DNA of 64,000 nucleotides, from NCBI RefSeq assembly GCF_014196115.1, contig NZ_JACIDB010000003.1, positions 124,001 to 188,000 on the forward strand. The letters are read 5' to 3'. Under the pieces are notes generated by a model, which saw only the letters and a program-made list of their open reading frames with translations, did no database searches and was not told the DNA's origin. Numbering within the stretch: position 1 is the stretch's first letter; the number at the start of each line of letters is the position of its first letter. This DNA is from Sphingomonas aquatilis. Lineage in GTDB: Bacteria > Pseudomonadota > Alphaproteobacteria > Sphingomonadales > Sphingomonadaceae. This document shows, piece after piece, positions 1 to 8,167 of this stretch. A program made the position numbers and the translations under genes.

Positions 1-244
1 GCAGTTCCTCGACATTGGCGGGCTCGATCGGCTTGGTGAAGCTCGGCCAGCCGCAATGCGATTCATATTTGTCGGTCGAGGCGAACAGTGGTTCACCCGA
101 GACGATATCGACGTAGATACCCGCGGCCTTGTTGCCGAGATATTCGCCCGTACCGGGGCGTTCTGTGCCGCTTTCCTGCGTCACATAATATTGTTCGGGC
201 GTCAGCTTCGCGATCGCTTCGTCGGTCTTGCGGTAATCGGCCAT
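1..244 (-). CDS. msrB: Peptide-methionine (R)-S-oxide reductase, 5' part (runs off the left edge)
   Basis: This is the N-terminal 81 residues of an MsrB, the enzyme that reduces methionine-R-sulfoxide in oxidised proteins. It starts [15 protein letters not shown], followed by the family's [13 protein letters not shown] stretch and the CGWPSF motif. The first CxxC pair that binds zinc in many MsrBs is replaced by D and S ([13 protein letters not shown]), so this looks like the zinc-free subtype. The catalytic C-terminal RYCxN region lies outside the window. It follows an SDR gene after 10 nt and is probably the last gene seen of a pfpI-SDR-msrB operon, which fits an oxidative-stress role. Confidence 0.93.
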   Translation of the reverse strand, partial: MADYRKTDEAIAKLTPEQYYVTQESGTERPGTGEYLGNKAAGIYVDIVSGEPLFASTDKYESHCGWPSFTKPIEPANVEEL

Positions 245-254
245 GGTCGGCTCC

Positions 255-1022
255 TCAGCTAAGCGGCGGCTGTCCGTTGGAGGCCGAGAGGCCACCGTCG
301 ACGGGCAGGTTTACACCGGTAATATAGTGCGCATCCTCGCTCGCCAAAAAGGCGATGGCCCCGGCGATGTCGGCAGGGTCCGCGCCGCGCCCGATCGGGA
401 TGCGCTCCTCGAACTTGGCGATGAGGTCGGGCTGTTCCTTCATGCCTTCGGTCAGCGCGGTATAGGTGAGCGACGGGTTGACCGCATTCACGCGCACGCC
501 GGCCTTCGCCTCGTCCATCGCCAATGCGCGGGTGAAGTTGGTGACCGCACCCTTGGCCGCGCAATAGAAGCTGTGGTTCCAGTCGCCGCCAAGACCCGAC
601 GCCGAAGAGATGTTGACGATGCAGCCCTTGGCCGCACGCAGATGCGTGATCGCCGCGCGGCTCATCTGGACGACACCGTACAAATCGGTTTCGATCACCT
701 TGGAAAAGGCGCTGAAATCACCTTCGTCGAGCTTGCCGAGATGGTCGACGCCCGCGTCGTTGACCAGCACGTCGATGCCGTCGAAGCGGCTGACGGCAAG
801 GTCGACCAGCGCCTCGCAATCGGCCATGCGACTGACGTCGATCTCCAGCGTCTCGACCGCATCGCCCAGCTCCGCGGCGAGGCGCTTGAGCCCCGCCGCG
901 TCCTTGTCGCCGAGCACGAGGTGCGCGCCCTCCGCAGCAAAGCGCCGCGCCGCGCCCTCACCGATGCCCGAGGCGGCACCGGTGATGACGACGACCTTGC
1001 CGGCGAACCGATTGCTGTTCAC
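255..1022 (-). CDS. SDR family NAD(P)-dependent oxidoreductase
   Basis: A 255-residue classical short-chain dehydrogenase. The nucleotide-binding TGAASGIG lies at residues 14-21, an NDAG variant of the NNAG motif at 88-91, Ser139/140 and the catalytic Tyr153-xxx-Lys157 (YCAAK), and the usual C-terminal VDGG. The fold and oxidoreductase chemistry are clear, but the substrate cannot be read from sequence. The start overlaps the stop of the upstream PfpI-like gene by 4 nt (ATGA), so the two are probably translationally coupled. It has no signal peptide and should be cytoplasmic. A role in reducing reactive carbonyls beside MsrB and PfpI is only inference. Confidence 0.92.
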   Translation of the reverse strand: MNSNRFAGKVVVITGAASGIGEGAARRFAAEGAHLVLGDKDAAGLKRLAAELGDAVETLEIDVSRMADCEALVDLAVSRFDGIDVLVNDAGVDHLGKLDEGDFSAFSKVIETDLYGVVQMSRAAITHLRAAKGCIVNISSASGLGGDWNHSFYCAAKGAVTNFTRALAMDEAKAGVRVNAVNPSLTYTALTEGMKEQPDLIAKFEERIPIGRGADPADIAGAIAFLASEDAHYITGVNLPVDGGLSASNGQPPLS

Positions 1023-1588
1023 GCGCTCGCGGCCTGCTCGGCGTGGCGACCTTCGGCAACTTCCTCGATCAGCTTCGCGCAGAAAGCAGGGAGATCATCG
1101 GGGTTGCGGCTGGTGACGAGGCCCTTGTCGACGACGACCTCCTGATCGACCCAATTGCCGCCCGCGTTGCGGATGTCGGTCTGCAGGCTGGGGAAGGACG
1201 TGAGCGTGCGCCCCTTCACCACGTCCGCCTCGACCAGGGTCCAGGGTGCGTGGCAGATGGCGGCGACGGGCTTGCCGGCTTCGAAGAAGGCGTGGACGAA
1301 GGCGACGACCTCCTTCGAGGCGCGCAGCTTGTCGGCGCCGACGCTGCCGCCGGGGATGACGAGGCCGTCGAACTGATCCGCGGACACGTCGCCGATCGCC
1401 TTGTCGACCGTGAAGGTCTTGCCGGGGTCGAGGTCGTTGTTCACCGTCTGCGCCTCACCCGTTTCCAGGCTGATGACGACGACCTTGCCACCGGCCTGTT
1501 CGACGGCATCCTTGGGCTGCGCGAATTCGGGTTCCTCGGTGCCGCGGGGGGCGATGAGAATGGCGATCGTCTTGCCGTCGAGGGTCAT
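1019..1588 (-). CDS. DJ-1/PfpI family protein (type 1 glutamine amidotransferase-like)
   Basis: A 189-residue PfpI-family protein. It has the nucleophile elbow AAICHAPW with Cys112-His113, an acidic GTEEPEF near residue 18 and LVIPGG at 76-81. Members act as glyoxalase/deglycase-like or stress proteins, and the exact activity here is unknown. The open frame extends about 45 codons upstream, but MTLDGKTIAILIAPRG begins the conserved domain and is the likely start. It is the first gene of the pfpI-SDR-msrB set. A sequence resembling an EcfG promoter (GCAAC-N16-CGTT, one mismatch) lies 48-72 nt upstream, which would fit general-stress control. Confidence 0.9.
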   Translation of the reverse strand: MTLDGKTIAILIAPRGTEEPEFAQPKDAVEQAGGKVVVISLETGEAQTVNNDLDPGKTFTVDKAIGDVSADQFDGLVIPGGSVGADKLRASKEVVAFVHAFFEAGKPVAAICHAPWTLVEADVVKGRTLTSFPSLQTDIRNAGGNWVDQEVVVDKGLVTSRNPDDLPAFCAKLIEEVAEGRHAEQAASA

Positions 1589-1635
1589 GGAATGTCTCCG
1601 AAGGTCAGGGAAGTCTTTGAAAGGGGGCTCCCTCG

Positions 1636-1660
1636 AACGATCGATTTTGGCAGCGGTTGC
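1636..1660 (-). promoter_or_regulatory. Possible EcfG-type (general stress) promoter upstream of the pfpI operon
   Basis: On the minus strand the sequence reads GCAAC-N16-CGTT. The alphaproteobacterial EcfG consensus is GGAAC-N16/17-CGTT, so there is one mismatch. It sits 48 nt before the pfpI start with the right orientation. One-mismatch hits are expected by chance a few times in this much intergenic DNA, so this is only suggestive. Confidence 0.35.
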
Positions 1661-1751
1661 GTGGGGGGCGGGATAAACTCGGACGGCCCCGAAACGACGG
1701 CGGGGCGCTGCCGCGATGGGCAACGCCCCGCTGTTCTAAGCCTATTGCGGA

Positions 1752-2177
1752 TCAGGCGAGCGTCAGGCCGACGTCGACGTTGCCGCGAGTCGCGTTGGAA
1801 TAGGGGCAAATCTGATGCGCGGCATCGACCAGCTGCTGCGCCTGATCGCGCTCCAGGCCAGGCAGGTCGACGAGCAGATCTGCGGTGATGCCGAACCCGC
1901 CGGCATCCCGCGGACCGATCCCCACGGTCGCGGTCACGGTGGTAGCCTCGGGCACCTTTACCTTCAGCTGTTGGCCGGCGGCTTTCAACGCGCCGATGAA
2001 GCAGGCGGAATAACCCGCGGCGAACAATTGTTCGGGGTTGGTGCCATCGCCACCCGCGCCGCCCAGTTCCTTCGGCGTCGACAATTTGGCTTCGAAACGG
2101 CCGTCCTCGCTTCGGGCATTCCCTTCGCGGCCGCCGGTGGCGGTGGCGCGGGTGGCGTATTTGACGTCGACGGACAT
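1752..2177 (-). CDS. ohr: Organic hydroperoxide resistance protein, Ohr/OsmC family
   Basis: A 141-residue Ohr peroxidase, which reduces organic and fatty-acid hydroperoxides using a reactive Cys pair. Cys59 (in NPEQLFAAGYSACF) and Cys124 (in ICPYSNATRGN) match the conserved pair. The length is typical. It starts at ATG 2177 behind AGGAG (2186-2190). It is transcribed divergently from a MarR/OhrR-type gene across 88 nt that hold palindromes, the classic arrangement in which OhrR represses ohr until peroxide oxidises its sensing Cys. Confidence 0.96.
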   Translation of the reverse strand: MSVDVKYATRATATGGREGNARSEDGRFEAKLSTPKELGGAGGDGTNPEQLFAAGYSACFIGALKAAGQQLKVKVPEATTVTATVGIGPRDAGGFGITADLLVDLPGLERDQAQQLVDAAHQICPYSNATRGNVDVGLTLA

Positions 2178-2203
2178 GATGCATGCTCCTTGCAGAAACT
2201 GTT

Positions 2204-2227
2204 ATTGCGACAATGTATATCGCGATA
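2204..2227. promoter_or_regulatory. Candidate OhrR operator between ohr and ohrR
   Basis: Two adjacent dyads lie in the divergent ohr-ohrR spacer: ATTG-CGA-CAAT (2204-2214) and TATCGCGATA (2218-2227). They are unusually AT-containing for this genome and are centred about 40 nt before ohr and 50 nt before ohrR. Placement and symmetry fit an OhrR site. Binding is inferred. Confidence 0.55.
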
Positions 2228-2265
2228 CTGATTTGTCCAGTGGCGTTTCGGCGTGGAGGAAAAGC

Positions 2266-2748
2266 GTGTACGACCTGTCGATGACCATGCCGCCGTCCCA
2301 TCCGCTGTCGCTGGACGAGCAATTGTGCTTCTCGCTGTACGGCGCGTCGATCGCGATGACGCGCGTGTACAAGCCGATGCTCGACCGGATCGGCATCACC
2401 TATCCGCAATATCTGGTGTTGCACGCCCTGTGGGAGGAGGACGGGCGGACGATCGGCGCGATCGCCGAACGTCTGTCGCTGGAATCCAGCACGATCACGC
2501 CGCTGGTGAAGCGTCTGGAGGCGAGCGGGCTGGTGCGGCGGGCGCGGGATACGAAGGACGAGCGGCAGGTGCGCGTGCTGCTGACCGAGGCAGGGCAGGG
2601 GCTGCGCAGCGAGGCGACATGCCTGGCGGAGGCGGTGTTCGCGAAGACCGGGCTCAGCATCGACGAACTGCGGACGCTGACGCAGAACGTCCGGCGGTTG
2701 CAGCGCGCGCTGGCGTCAGAACCAGCCGCGGATGCCGAGCGCGAGTGA
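2266..2748 (+). CDS. ohrR: MarR-family peroxide-sensing repressor OhrR
   Basis: A 160-residue winged-helix regulator. The N-terminal LDEQLCFSLYGAS carries the sensing cysteine (Cys21) typical of OhrR. The winged helix spans roughly residues 50-115, with TITPLVKRLEASGLV as the recognition region. GTG 2266 is the preferred start because GGAGGA (2255-2260) is 5 nt before it; the ATG at 2281 lacks such spacing. The frame is open further upstream but shows no homology. Its 3' end overlaps the convergent copB end by 33 nt (2716-2748). It probably represses ohr and itself through the palindromes in the spacer. Confidence 0.93.
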   Translation: MYDLSMTMPPSHPLSLDEQLCFSLYGASIAMTRVYKPMLDRIGITYPQYLVLHALWEEDGRTIGAIAERLSLESSTITPLVKRLEASGLVRRARDTKDERQVRVLLTEAGQGLRSEATCLAEAVFAKTGLSIDELRTLTQNVRRLQRALASEPAADAERE

Positions 2749-3891
2749 TACGCCACCGCTGCCCTCGCCATCGGCGCGGGCATAGCGCGCGGTAGCGCCG
2801 TAGCGGCGTTCCCAATTGATCCCGACATAGGGCGCGAATTCGCGGGCGATTTCGTAGCGGAGGCGTACGCCCGCCTCGACGCTGGACAGGCCGGCACCGA
2901 TGCGGGCGTCGGGTTCGTCCTGGGCGGCAAGGTTCACCTCCACGCGGGGTTGCAGGACCGCGCGCTGGGTCAGGCGCTGGTCATACCATGCCGATCCGCG
3001 GGCGCGGACGCCTTTGTCGGAGGCGAACAGCGTGGCCTCGACGTCGAACCAATAGGGCGCGAGACCCTCTACGCCGATCGCGGCATGCGTGCGGCCGCCG
3101 TTCGGCCCGAGATCCTGCCGGGCGCCGGCCAACAGGTTGAAATAGGGGCCGATGGCATGGGCGTAGAGCGCCTGCACCTCGGCCTGGTCGATCGATCCGC
3201 CGAACGTACCTTCGCCTTCGCTCTTCACCACGACGCGGTCGATGTCGCCGCCGAACCAGCCTTCGCCGTCCCAGCGATAGCCGTCGCCGCCGTGACGGAC
3301 CTGCACTTCGGCAAGGTTGAAGAGGATCTGGGAGAAGCGCATCCCGCCATGCTCGGCGCGCATCGTGCGATCGGCGACAGCCATGGCAGCGTGGTCGTAG
3401 AACCGATCGGCGGCGCGGGTGGTCGGGGGCGGGGGCGGCGGGGCGTTACCGGCGGGCAGGTCGGTGCCGCTTTTGATGGCCGCCGCCGCTGGCATGGCGT
3501 GCATGCCGGGCATCGCATGCATTGGCATGTCTTGGGGCATGTCTTGGGGCATGTCGTGCGACATGGCCGGCATCGCAGTCTTGGGAGCAGCGAATGCCGC
3601 AGGCGTGCAATGGCCCATCGCCGCATGGTCGGGCGGACAGTTCGAATCGGTTGCAACGGGCGCCGCTGGCATGGCCATCATGTGATCCGGGCCGGAGTGC
3701 GCGTGGCTTTGCGGCCGTACCGGGGAGCGGGCCGGGGGCTTGGGCTTCGTCTTGGGCTTCGGCTTGGCCTTGGCGGCAGGCTTCGGCGCGGCGGGCATCG
3801 TCATGCCCGGCATGCTCATGCCGTCCATATGGTGCATCTGCGCCAGCGCCGGCGCGGGGAGCAGGGCAAGGATCGCCAGCGTCGTCCTCAT
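2716..3891 (-). CDS. copB: Copper resistance outer-membrane protein CopB
   Basis: A 391-residue CopB (PF05275). A signal peptide (MRTTLAILALLPAPALA) is followed by a Met/His-rich, Lys-Pro-rich metal-binding stretch (about residues 18-150). The C-terminal half (about 165-391) is the conserved beta-barrel, from FYDHAAMAVADRTMRAEHGG to SLALGIRGWF with terminal Phe. It contains repeated MPQD/MHAMPG units and an 11-residue CPPDHAAMGHC motif (3607-3639) that is also present in CopA. The start overlaps the copA stop by 4 nt. It likely sequesters or exports periplasmic copper together with CopA. The frame stays open upstream inside copA, but that is shadow sequence. Confidence 0.94.
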   Translation of the reverse strand: MRTTLAILALLPAPALAQMHHMDGMSMPGMTMPAAPKPAAKAKPKPKTKPKPPARSPVRPQSHAHSGPDHMMAMPAAPVATDSNCPPDHAAMGHCTPAAFAAPKTAMPAMSHDMPQDMPQDMPMHAMPGMHAMPAAAAIKSGTDLPAGNAPPPPPPTTRAADRFYDHAAMAVADRTMRAEHGGMRFSQILFNLAEVQVRHGGDGYRWDGEGWFGGDIDRVVVKSEGEGTFGGSIDQAEVQALYAHAIGPYFNLLAGARQDLGPNGGRTHAAIGVEGLAPYWFDVEATLFASDKGVRARGSAWYDQRLTQRAVLQPRVEVNLAAQDEPDARIGAGLSSVEAGVRLRYEIAREFAPYVGINWERRYGATARYARADGEGSGGVSLALGIRGWF

Positions 3892-5675
3892 GCGGCATCC
3901 TCCGCGCGCACCGTCACGACCTGCATCATGCCGGCGTGCATGTGGTAGAGCAGGTGGCAGTGGAACGCCCAGTCGCCGATCGCGTCGGCGGTCAGGTCGA
4001 AGGTGACGGTGCCGCCGGGGGCGACGTTGACGGTGTGCTTGCGCGGCGCGTGGTCGCCGTGACCCGTCACCAGTTCGAAGAAATGGCCGTGCAGATGGAT
4101 CGGATGGGCCATCATCGTGTCGTTGACGAGGGTTACCCGCACGCGCTCGCCGGCACGGAAAGGGATAGGCGCGGTGACGGCGTTCAGCTTCACCCCGTCG
4201 AACGCCCACATATAGCGCTCCATGTTGCCGGTGAGGTGGATGGTGAGCTGGCGCGACGGCGCGCGGACGTCCGGGTTGCGATCCAATGCAACGAGATCGC
4301 GGTAGACGAGCACCCGGTGGCCAACGTCGGCGAGGCCCTGCGGCGGTTCGCCGGTGCGGTCCATTGGCATGGGGGCGACCGTCTGCACGGCAGGGGTCCT
4401 GGGCAGGCCGGGCGCGTTTGCGAAGTCGCGCATGCTGTGGTGCATCGGCTCGGCGGGAGCCGCGGGTTTGCAATGGCCCATGGCGGCGTGTTCGGGCGGG
4501 CAGGCGGCGGGCGCGGCGGCGTGGTCCATGCCGCTCATACCGGTCATGCCGTCCATGTGGCCCATGTCGCCCATACCCATGTCGCCCATACCCATGTCGG
4601 CCATGGTGGCGAGCGGGCGCGGACGGAGCGCGGGCACCGGTGCGACCATGCCGACCTGCGGGGCGAGCGTGGCACGCGCCATGCCGGAACGGTCCCAGGC
4701 TTCGGCGACGAGCGTATAGGCCTGCGCCTCCGGCTCCACGATCACGTCATAGGTTTCGGCGACGGCGATCTGGAATTCGTCGACCGTCACGGGCCGGACG
4801 TTCAGGCCGTCGGCCTGCACGATCGTCAGTTTCAGGCCTGGAATCCGCACGTTGAAGTTCGTCATCGCCGAGGCGTTGACGATGCGCAGCCGCACCCGCT
4901 CGCCGGCCGCGAACAGCGCAGTCCAATTGTCGGCAGGGCCATGGCCGTTGATCAGATAGGTGTAGGTGCTGCCCGTCACGTCGGACACGTCGGTCGGGTC
5001 CATCCGCATCGCGCCCCAGGCGAGGCGGTCCTTGAGCGGCTGGTCCTTGCCCGCGAGCAGGCCGGCGAGCGTCTGCTTCTGGTAATTGAAATATCCGCCC
5101 TGCAGCTTCAGGCGGCGGAAGATGGCATGCGGGTGGAGCGGTCTGTGATCGGACAGGACGATCACATGTTCGCGGTCGCTCGCGATCGGGTCAGGGCCGG
5201 CGGGATCGATGACGATCGGGCCGTAATGCCCCATCTGCTCCTGCAGGCCCGAATGGCTGTGATACCAGTAGGTGCCCGCCTGGCGGATCGGAAAGCGGTA
5301 GGTGAAGCGGCTGCGCGCCGGAATGCCGGGGAAGCTGATGCCGGGCACGCCATCCATCTGGAACGGCAGCAGCAGGCCGTGCCAGTGGATCGAGGTTTCC
5401 TCGTCCAGATCGTTGACGACGGTGAGCGTCGCGTCCTGCCCTTCGCGGAAGCGCAACAACGGCGCCGGCACCGAGCCGTTGATGCCGATCGCATGTTGCA
5501 GCTTGCCGTCGATCGTCATCATCTGATGCGCGACGTGGAGCGTGACGTCCGGGCCGGTGAGCGTCGGCATCGGGGCGGCGATGCCGGCGGACACGGGCTG
5601 CGCCCAGGCGGGAAGCCACGGCACGGCGGCGGCGAGCGGGGCGGCCTGCAACAGATGGCGGCGCGTCAGGGGCAA
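3888..5675 (-). CDS. copA: Copper resistance multicopper oxidase CopA (Tat-exported)
   Basis: A 595-residue periplasmic multicopper oxidase that detoxifies Cu(I). A Tat signal, MPLTRRHLLQAAPLAAA, opens the protein. Copper ligands are visible as HWHG (about residue 95), WYHSHSG (about 137), HPIHLHG (about 520) and HCHLLYHMHAG (about 575), which together supply types 1, 2 and 3 sites. A Met-rich insert (MGMGDMG repeats followed by DGMTGMSGMDH) and CPPEHAAMGHC (4470-4502) lie near residues 355-405 and probably bind Cu(I). The gene is coupled to copB by a 4-nt overlap and follows a DUF1289 gene by 37 nt. No copper sensor gene or Cus/Cue operator was recognised nearby. Confidence 0.96.
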   Translation of the reverse strand: MPLTRRHLLQAAPLAAAVPWLPAWAQPVSAGIAAPMPTLTGPDVTLHVAHQMMTIDGKLQHAIGINGSVPAPLLRFREGQDATLTVVNDLDEETSIHWHGLLLPFQMDGVPGISFPGIPARSRFTYRFPIRQAGTYWYHSHSGLQEQMGHYGPIVIDPAGPDPIASDREHVIVLSDHRPLHPHAIFRRLKLQGGYFNYQKQTLAGLLAGKDQPLKDRLAWGAMRMDPTDVSDVTGSTYTYLINGHGPADNWTALFAAGERVRLRIVNASAMTNFNVRIPGLKLTIVQADGLNVRPVTVDEFQIAVAETYDVIVEPEAQAYTLVAEAWDRSGMARATLAPQVGMVAPVPALRPRPLATMADMGMGDMGMGDMGHMDGMTGMSGMDHAAAPAACPPEHAAMGHCKPAAPAEPMHHSMRDFANAPGLPRTPAVQTVAPMPMDRTGEPPQGLADVGHRVLVYRDLVALDRNPDVRAPSRQLTIHLTGNMERYMWAFDGVKLNAVTAPIPFRAGERVRVTLVNDTMMAHPIHLHGHFFELVTGHGDHAPRKHTVNVAPGGTVTFDLTADAIGDWAFHCHLLYHMHAGMMQVVTVRAEDAA

Positions 5676-5712
5676 GTGGGCATCCTTTGGCGGAACGGTC
5701 GCCGATATAGGG

Positions 5713-5895
5713 TCAGGGCCGCCGGTCCGACAGGGTGGTCATGATCGCGCGGCGCCGGTCCGGTGTCATCTGGCCCCAGCCGACGATCTCTTCGATCGTG
5801 CGGGCGCAGCCGCGGCACAGGCCGTCCGGCTCCATCACGCAAACGCCGATGCACGGCGTGTCGATCGCGACCGGGGGCGTCCGCTCGATCACCAT
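5713..5895 (-). CDS. DUF1289 domain protein (small cysteine-rich)
   Basis: A 60-residue protein of the DUF1289 family. Four cysteines, Cys15, Cys19, Cys27 and Cys30, lie in the conserved pattern CIGVCVMEPDGLCRGCARTI, followed by EEIVGW. The cysteine pattern suggests metal or Fe-S binding, but function is unknown. It lies between the helicase gene (21 nt upstream) and copA (37 nt downstream), all on the same strand, so it may be cotranscribed with copAB. Start ATG 5895 begins right before the conserved domain. Confidence 0.87.
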   Translation of the reverse strand: MVIERTPPVAIDTPCIGVCVMEPDGLCRGCARTIEEIVGWGQMTPDRRRAIMTTLSDRRP

Positions 5896-5916
5896 GAGGG
5901 CCGCCCCCGGATACGC

Positions 5917-7338
5917 TCAGGGCGCGATCGTGGCGTGGAGGAAGTCCGGAATCGGGCCGTTCCAGCCTTCGTCCGGGCCATCGTCGCGATTGGGGTCGCG
6001 ATCGGCGTAGCGATCGTCGCGGCGGGGACGGCGGCGGTCGTCGTTGCGCGGCTGCGACGCGGCGGCGGTTGGGGCGGCAGCGGGACGGCGATCGTCGCGG
6101 GCCGGGCGGGCGGGGGCCGGCGCGGGCGCCTGCTCGACGGGGGCGCTGTCGTTCGCCTTGCGACCGCGGCGCGGACGACGAGGTTCCTCGGCCGCCGGCG
6201 CGTCCGCCTCGGGCGCGTCGCCGAGGTCGAGGCGTTCGATCGTCTGGCCGGTGAGCTTTTCGATATTCTGGATGTTCTCGGCATCCTCGCTGGTGATCAG
6301 CGTATAGGCGACGCCGGTCGCGCCGCCGCGGCCGGTGCGGCCGATGCGGTGGACGTAATCGTCGGGGTGCCAGGGCGCGTCGAAGTTGAAGACGTGGCTG
6401 ACGCCCTTGATGTCGAGGCCGCGCGCCGCGACGTCGGAGGCGACGAGGATGTTGATCTTGCCCGACTTGAACAGGTCGAGTTCGGCGAGCCGCTGCGGCT
6501 GTTCCATGTCGCCGTGGATTTCGCCCGACTGGAAGCCGTGCTTCTTCAGGCTCTTGTTAAGTTCGCGTACCGTCGTCTTGCGGTTGGCGAAGATGATCGC
6601 GGTGCGCACCTCGTCCTGCCGCAGCAGGCGGCGCAGCGCCTCGCGCTTCTTGAACGCGTTGGTCGGGGTGGGGACCAGATACTGCTTGATGTTGAGGTTG
6701 GTCGAGGCAGGGCGCGACACCTCGATCGTCTTGGGATTGTCGAGGAACTTGTCCGCGAGCTTCTTGATCGGCGGCGGCATGGTCGCCGAGAACAGCAGGG
6801 TCTGGCGCTGCTTGGGCAGCTTGGTGCAGATCTCCTCGATGTCCGGGATGAACCCCATGTCGAGCATGCGGTCCGCCTCGTCGATGACGAGCATCGAGCA
6901 GCCGGTGAGCAGGATATTGCCGCGACCGAACAGGTCCATCAGGCGGCCCGGCGTCGCGATCAGCACGTCGACGCCCTTTTCCAGCGCCTTGATCTGGTCG
7001 CCCATCGACACGCCGCCGATCAGCAGGGCCATCGAAAGCTTGTGACCGGCGCCGTATTTCTCGAAATTTTCGGCGACCTGCGCGGCGAGTTCGCGCGTCG
7101 GTTCGAGGATGAGGCTGCGCGGCATGCGCGCGCGGCTGCGGCCGTGCGCCAGAATGTCGATCATCGGCAGCACGAAGGCGGCGGTCTTGCCGGTGCCGGT
7201 CTGCGCGATGCCGATCAGGTCGCGCATCATGAGGACGCTGGGGATCGCCTGCGCCTGGATCGGCGTGGGTTCGCTGTAGCCCGCGTCGGTGACCGCGGTC
7301 AGAAGTTCGGGGGAGAGGCCGAGATCGGCGAAGCTCAT
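5917..7338 (-). CDS. DEAD-box ATP-dependent RNA helicase, RhlE-like
   Basis: A 473-residue helicase with both RecA-like domains. The Q motif is PTPIQAQAIP, motif I AQTGTGKT (about 45-52), Ia PTRELA, II DEAD (about 149), III SAT (about 183) and VI HRIGRTGRGG (about 331). The C-terminal 100 residues are a low-complexity, Arg/Ala/Pro-rich tail typical of RhlE/CsdA-type proteins that bind RNA. It likely remodels rRNA or mRNA structure. ATG 7338 (MSFADLGL) is the family start. The frame is open 30 codons upstream to a TTG that falls in a repeated intergenic sequence and is not a convincing start. Confidence 0.95.
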   Translation of the reverse strand: MSFADLGLSPELLTAVTDAGYSEPTPIQAQAIPSVLMMRDLIGIAQTGTGKTAAFVLPMIDILAHGRSRARMPRSLILEPTRELAAQVAENFEKYGAGHKLSMALLIGGVSMGDQIKALEKGVDVLIATPGRLMDLFGRGNILLTGCSMLVIDEADRMLDMGFIPDIEEICTKLPKQRQTLLFSATMPPPIKKLADKFLDNPKTIEVSRPASTNLNIKQYLVPTPTNAFKKREALRRLLRQDEVRTAIIFANRKTTVRELNKSLKKHGFQSGEIHGDMEQPQRLAELDLFKSGKINILVASDVAARGLDIKGVSHVFNFDAPWHPDDYVHRIGRTGRGGATGVAYTLITSEDAENIQNIEKLTGQTIERLDLGDAPEADAPAAEEPRRPRRGRKANDSAPVEQAPAPAPARPARDDRRPAAAPTAAASQPRNDDRRRPRRDDRYADRDPNRDDGPDEGWNGPIPDFLHATIAP

Positions 7339-7414
7339 GCCAAAAGGCTCATGCAAGGGTCCGGAAATAGACGCACACGGGTGCGGCACGCCGAGCGTCG
7401 CGCTTGCCGATCTG

Positions 7415-7449
7415 GGCGCGAAAGTCAAGGAAAGCGTGGGTGAGGCGCT
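7415..7449. repeat. Short direct repeat, copy A
   Basis: A stretch containing GCGAAAGTCAA, then GAA and GCGTGGGT, recurs about 413 nt away at 7828-7861 with only a few differences. Both copies lie just upstream of a minus-strand gene and include TTGACTTTCGC on the minus strand, which resembles a -35 box. No good -10 was found. Confidence 0.6.
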
Positions 7450-7840
7450 ATGACGGCGCGTGTCTAGCCTGCCTGGCGATGCGGGTCCGGCGTCCCCGTA
7501 TCTTGAGGGGGACGGCGACGAGAACGAACAGCATCAGGGCTACGAAAAGCCAGAGCGGACCGGTCAGCCCTTGCAGCCAGGCGATCAGGATGGCGCAGGG
7601 GACGGCGATCACCGGCGTGATCTTCGTCAGCCACCACAGCATCGCGCCCCAACCCCCCCGATCGCGCATGCCTTTGCCCACGCTCAGCAAGATGATCGTC
7701 GCCACGAGCTTCGCGCCCAAGGCGATAGCGACGATCCAGCTCAGCGTTGCGATCAGGGGCGAGGGGCTGAAGAGCACGGCGTCATCATGCGGCGGCGTTT
7801 GCGGGGTGACAAGCGGGGCGATTCCGGGGGCGAAAGTCAA
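7448..7840 (-). CDS. Small integral membrane protein, function unknown
   Basis: Up to 130 residues with about three hydrophobic segments (around residues 30-54, 68-92 and 94-113) and a basic C-terminus (KIRGRRTRIARQARHAPS), so the C-terminus is probably cytoplasmic. I recognise no family. The open frame begins at a TTG that lies in the repeated TTGACTTTCGC sequence. An in-frame GTG at 7777 would give a 109-residue protein starting just before the first membrane segment and is at least as likely. The gene lies between a lipoprotein gene and the helicase on the same strand. Real-gene status is supported by membrane topology rather than homology. Confidence 0.6.
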   Translation of the reverse strand: MTFAPGIAPLVTPQTPPHDDAVLFSPSPLIATLSWIVAIALGAKLVATIILLSVGKGMRDRGGWGAMLWWLTKITPVIAVPCAILIAWLQGLTGPLWLFVALMLFVLVAVPLKIRGRRTRIARQARHAPS

Positions 7841-7861
7841 CGAAGGCGTGGGTGGCGCTTA
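7828..7861. repeat. Short direct repeat, copy B
   Basis: Second copy of the repeat at 7415-7449: GCGAAAGTCAA, then C in place of G, GAAG and GCGTGGGTGGCGCTT. It overlaps the stop codon of the lipoprotein gene (7859-7861) and the TTG start region of the membrane-protein gene. Confidence 0.6.
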
Positions 7862-8167
7862 GGGATTGCCGGTTTCTTCGGCGCGGAAAGAGAGCATCGA
7901 ATGTCGGAACGCGTTCAACGCCTCGCTAAGGCATTTGACCGTTGGTGGGGGCGCATCCTGCGGGACGGCTTCGTCCGCTTTGAGCACGAAGGTGGCGTAG
8001 GGAAGTCCGGGCGCGTTCCGGTGAAATTCGCTCCGTATTGCTCCGCATGCTTTTGCCATTTGCTGACTGTTGCGTGCGGTGAGCAGCGGCTTTTCGCCCC
8101 TGTCAGTCGCGCAGCCTGCGGTCATCAGTACAAGCGCCAGCCCCAGTCCACGTCTGCTTATCGCCAA
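7859..8167 (-). CDS. Putative lipoprotein, function unknown
   Basis: A 102-residue protein. MAISRRGLGLALVLMTAGC ends in a lipobox with Cys19, so it should be lipid-anchored after export. The mature part (about 83 residues) has Cys in KACGAI and VKCLSEALNAF and no domain I recognise. The start is a TTG (8167), and no stronger start precedes the signal sequence. It is on the same strand as the downstream membrane protein and helicase. Because the start codon is weak and no family is known, the call rests on the well-formed signal peptide. Confidence 0.6.
   Translation of the reverse strand: MAISRRGLGLALVLMTAGCATDRGEKPLLTARNSQQMAKACGAIRSEFHRNAPGLPYATFVLKADEAVPQDAPPPTVKCLSEALNAFRHSMLSFRAEETGNP

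Noticed and set aside
3522..5744. A 740-residue open frame on the plus strand opposite copA/copB
   Set aside because: It is the antisense shadow of two well-supported genes. It has no family-like sequence, and such frames are common in high-GC DNA.
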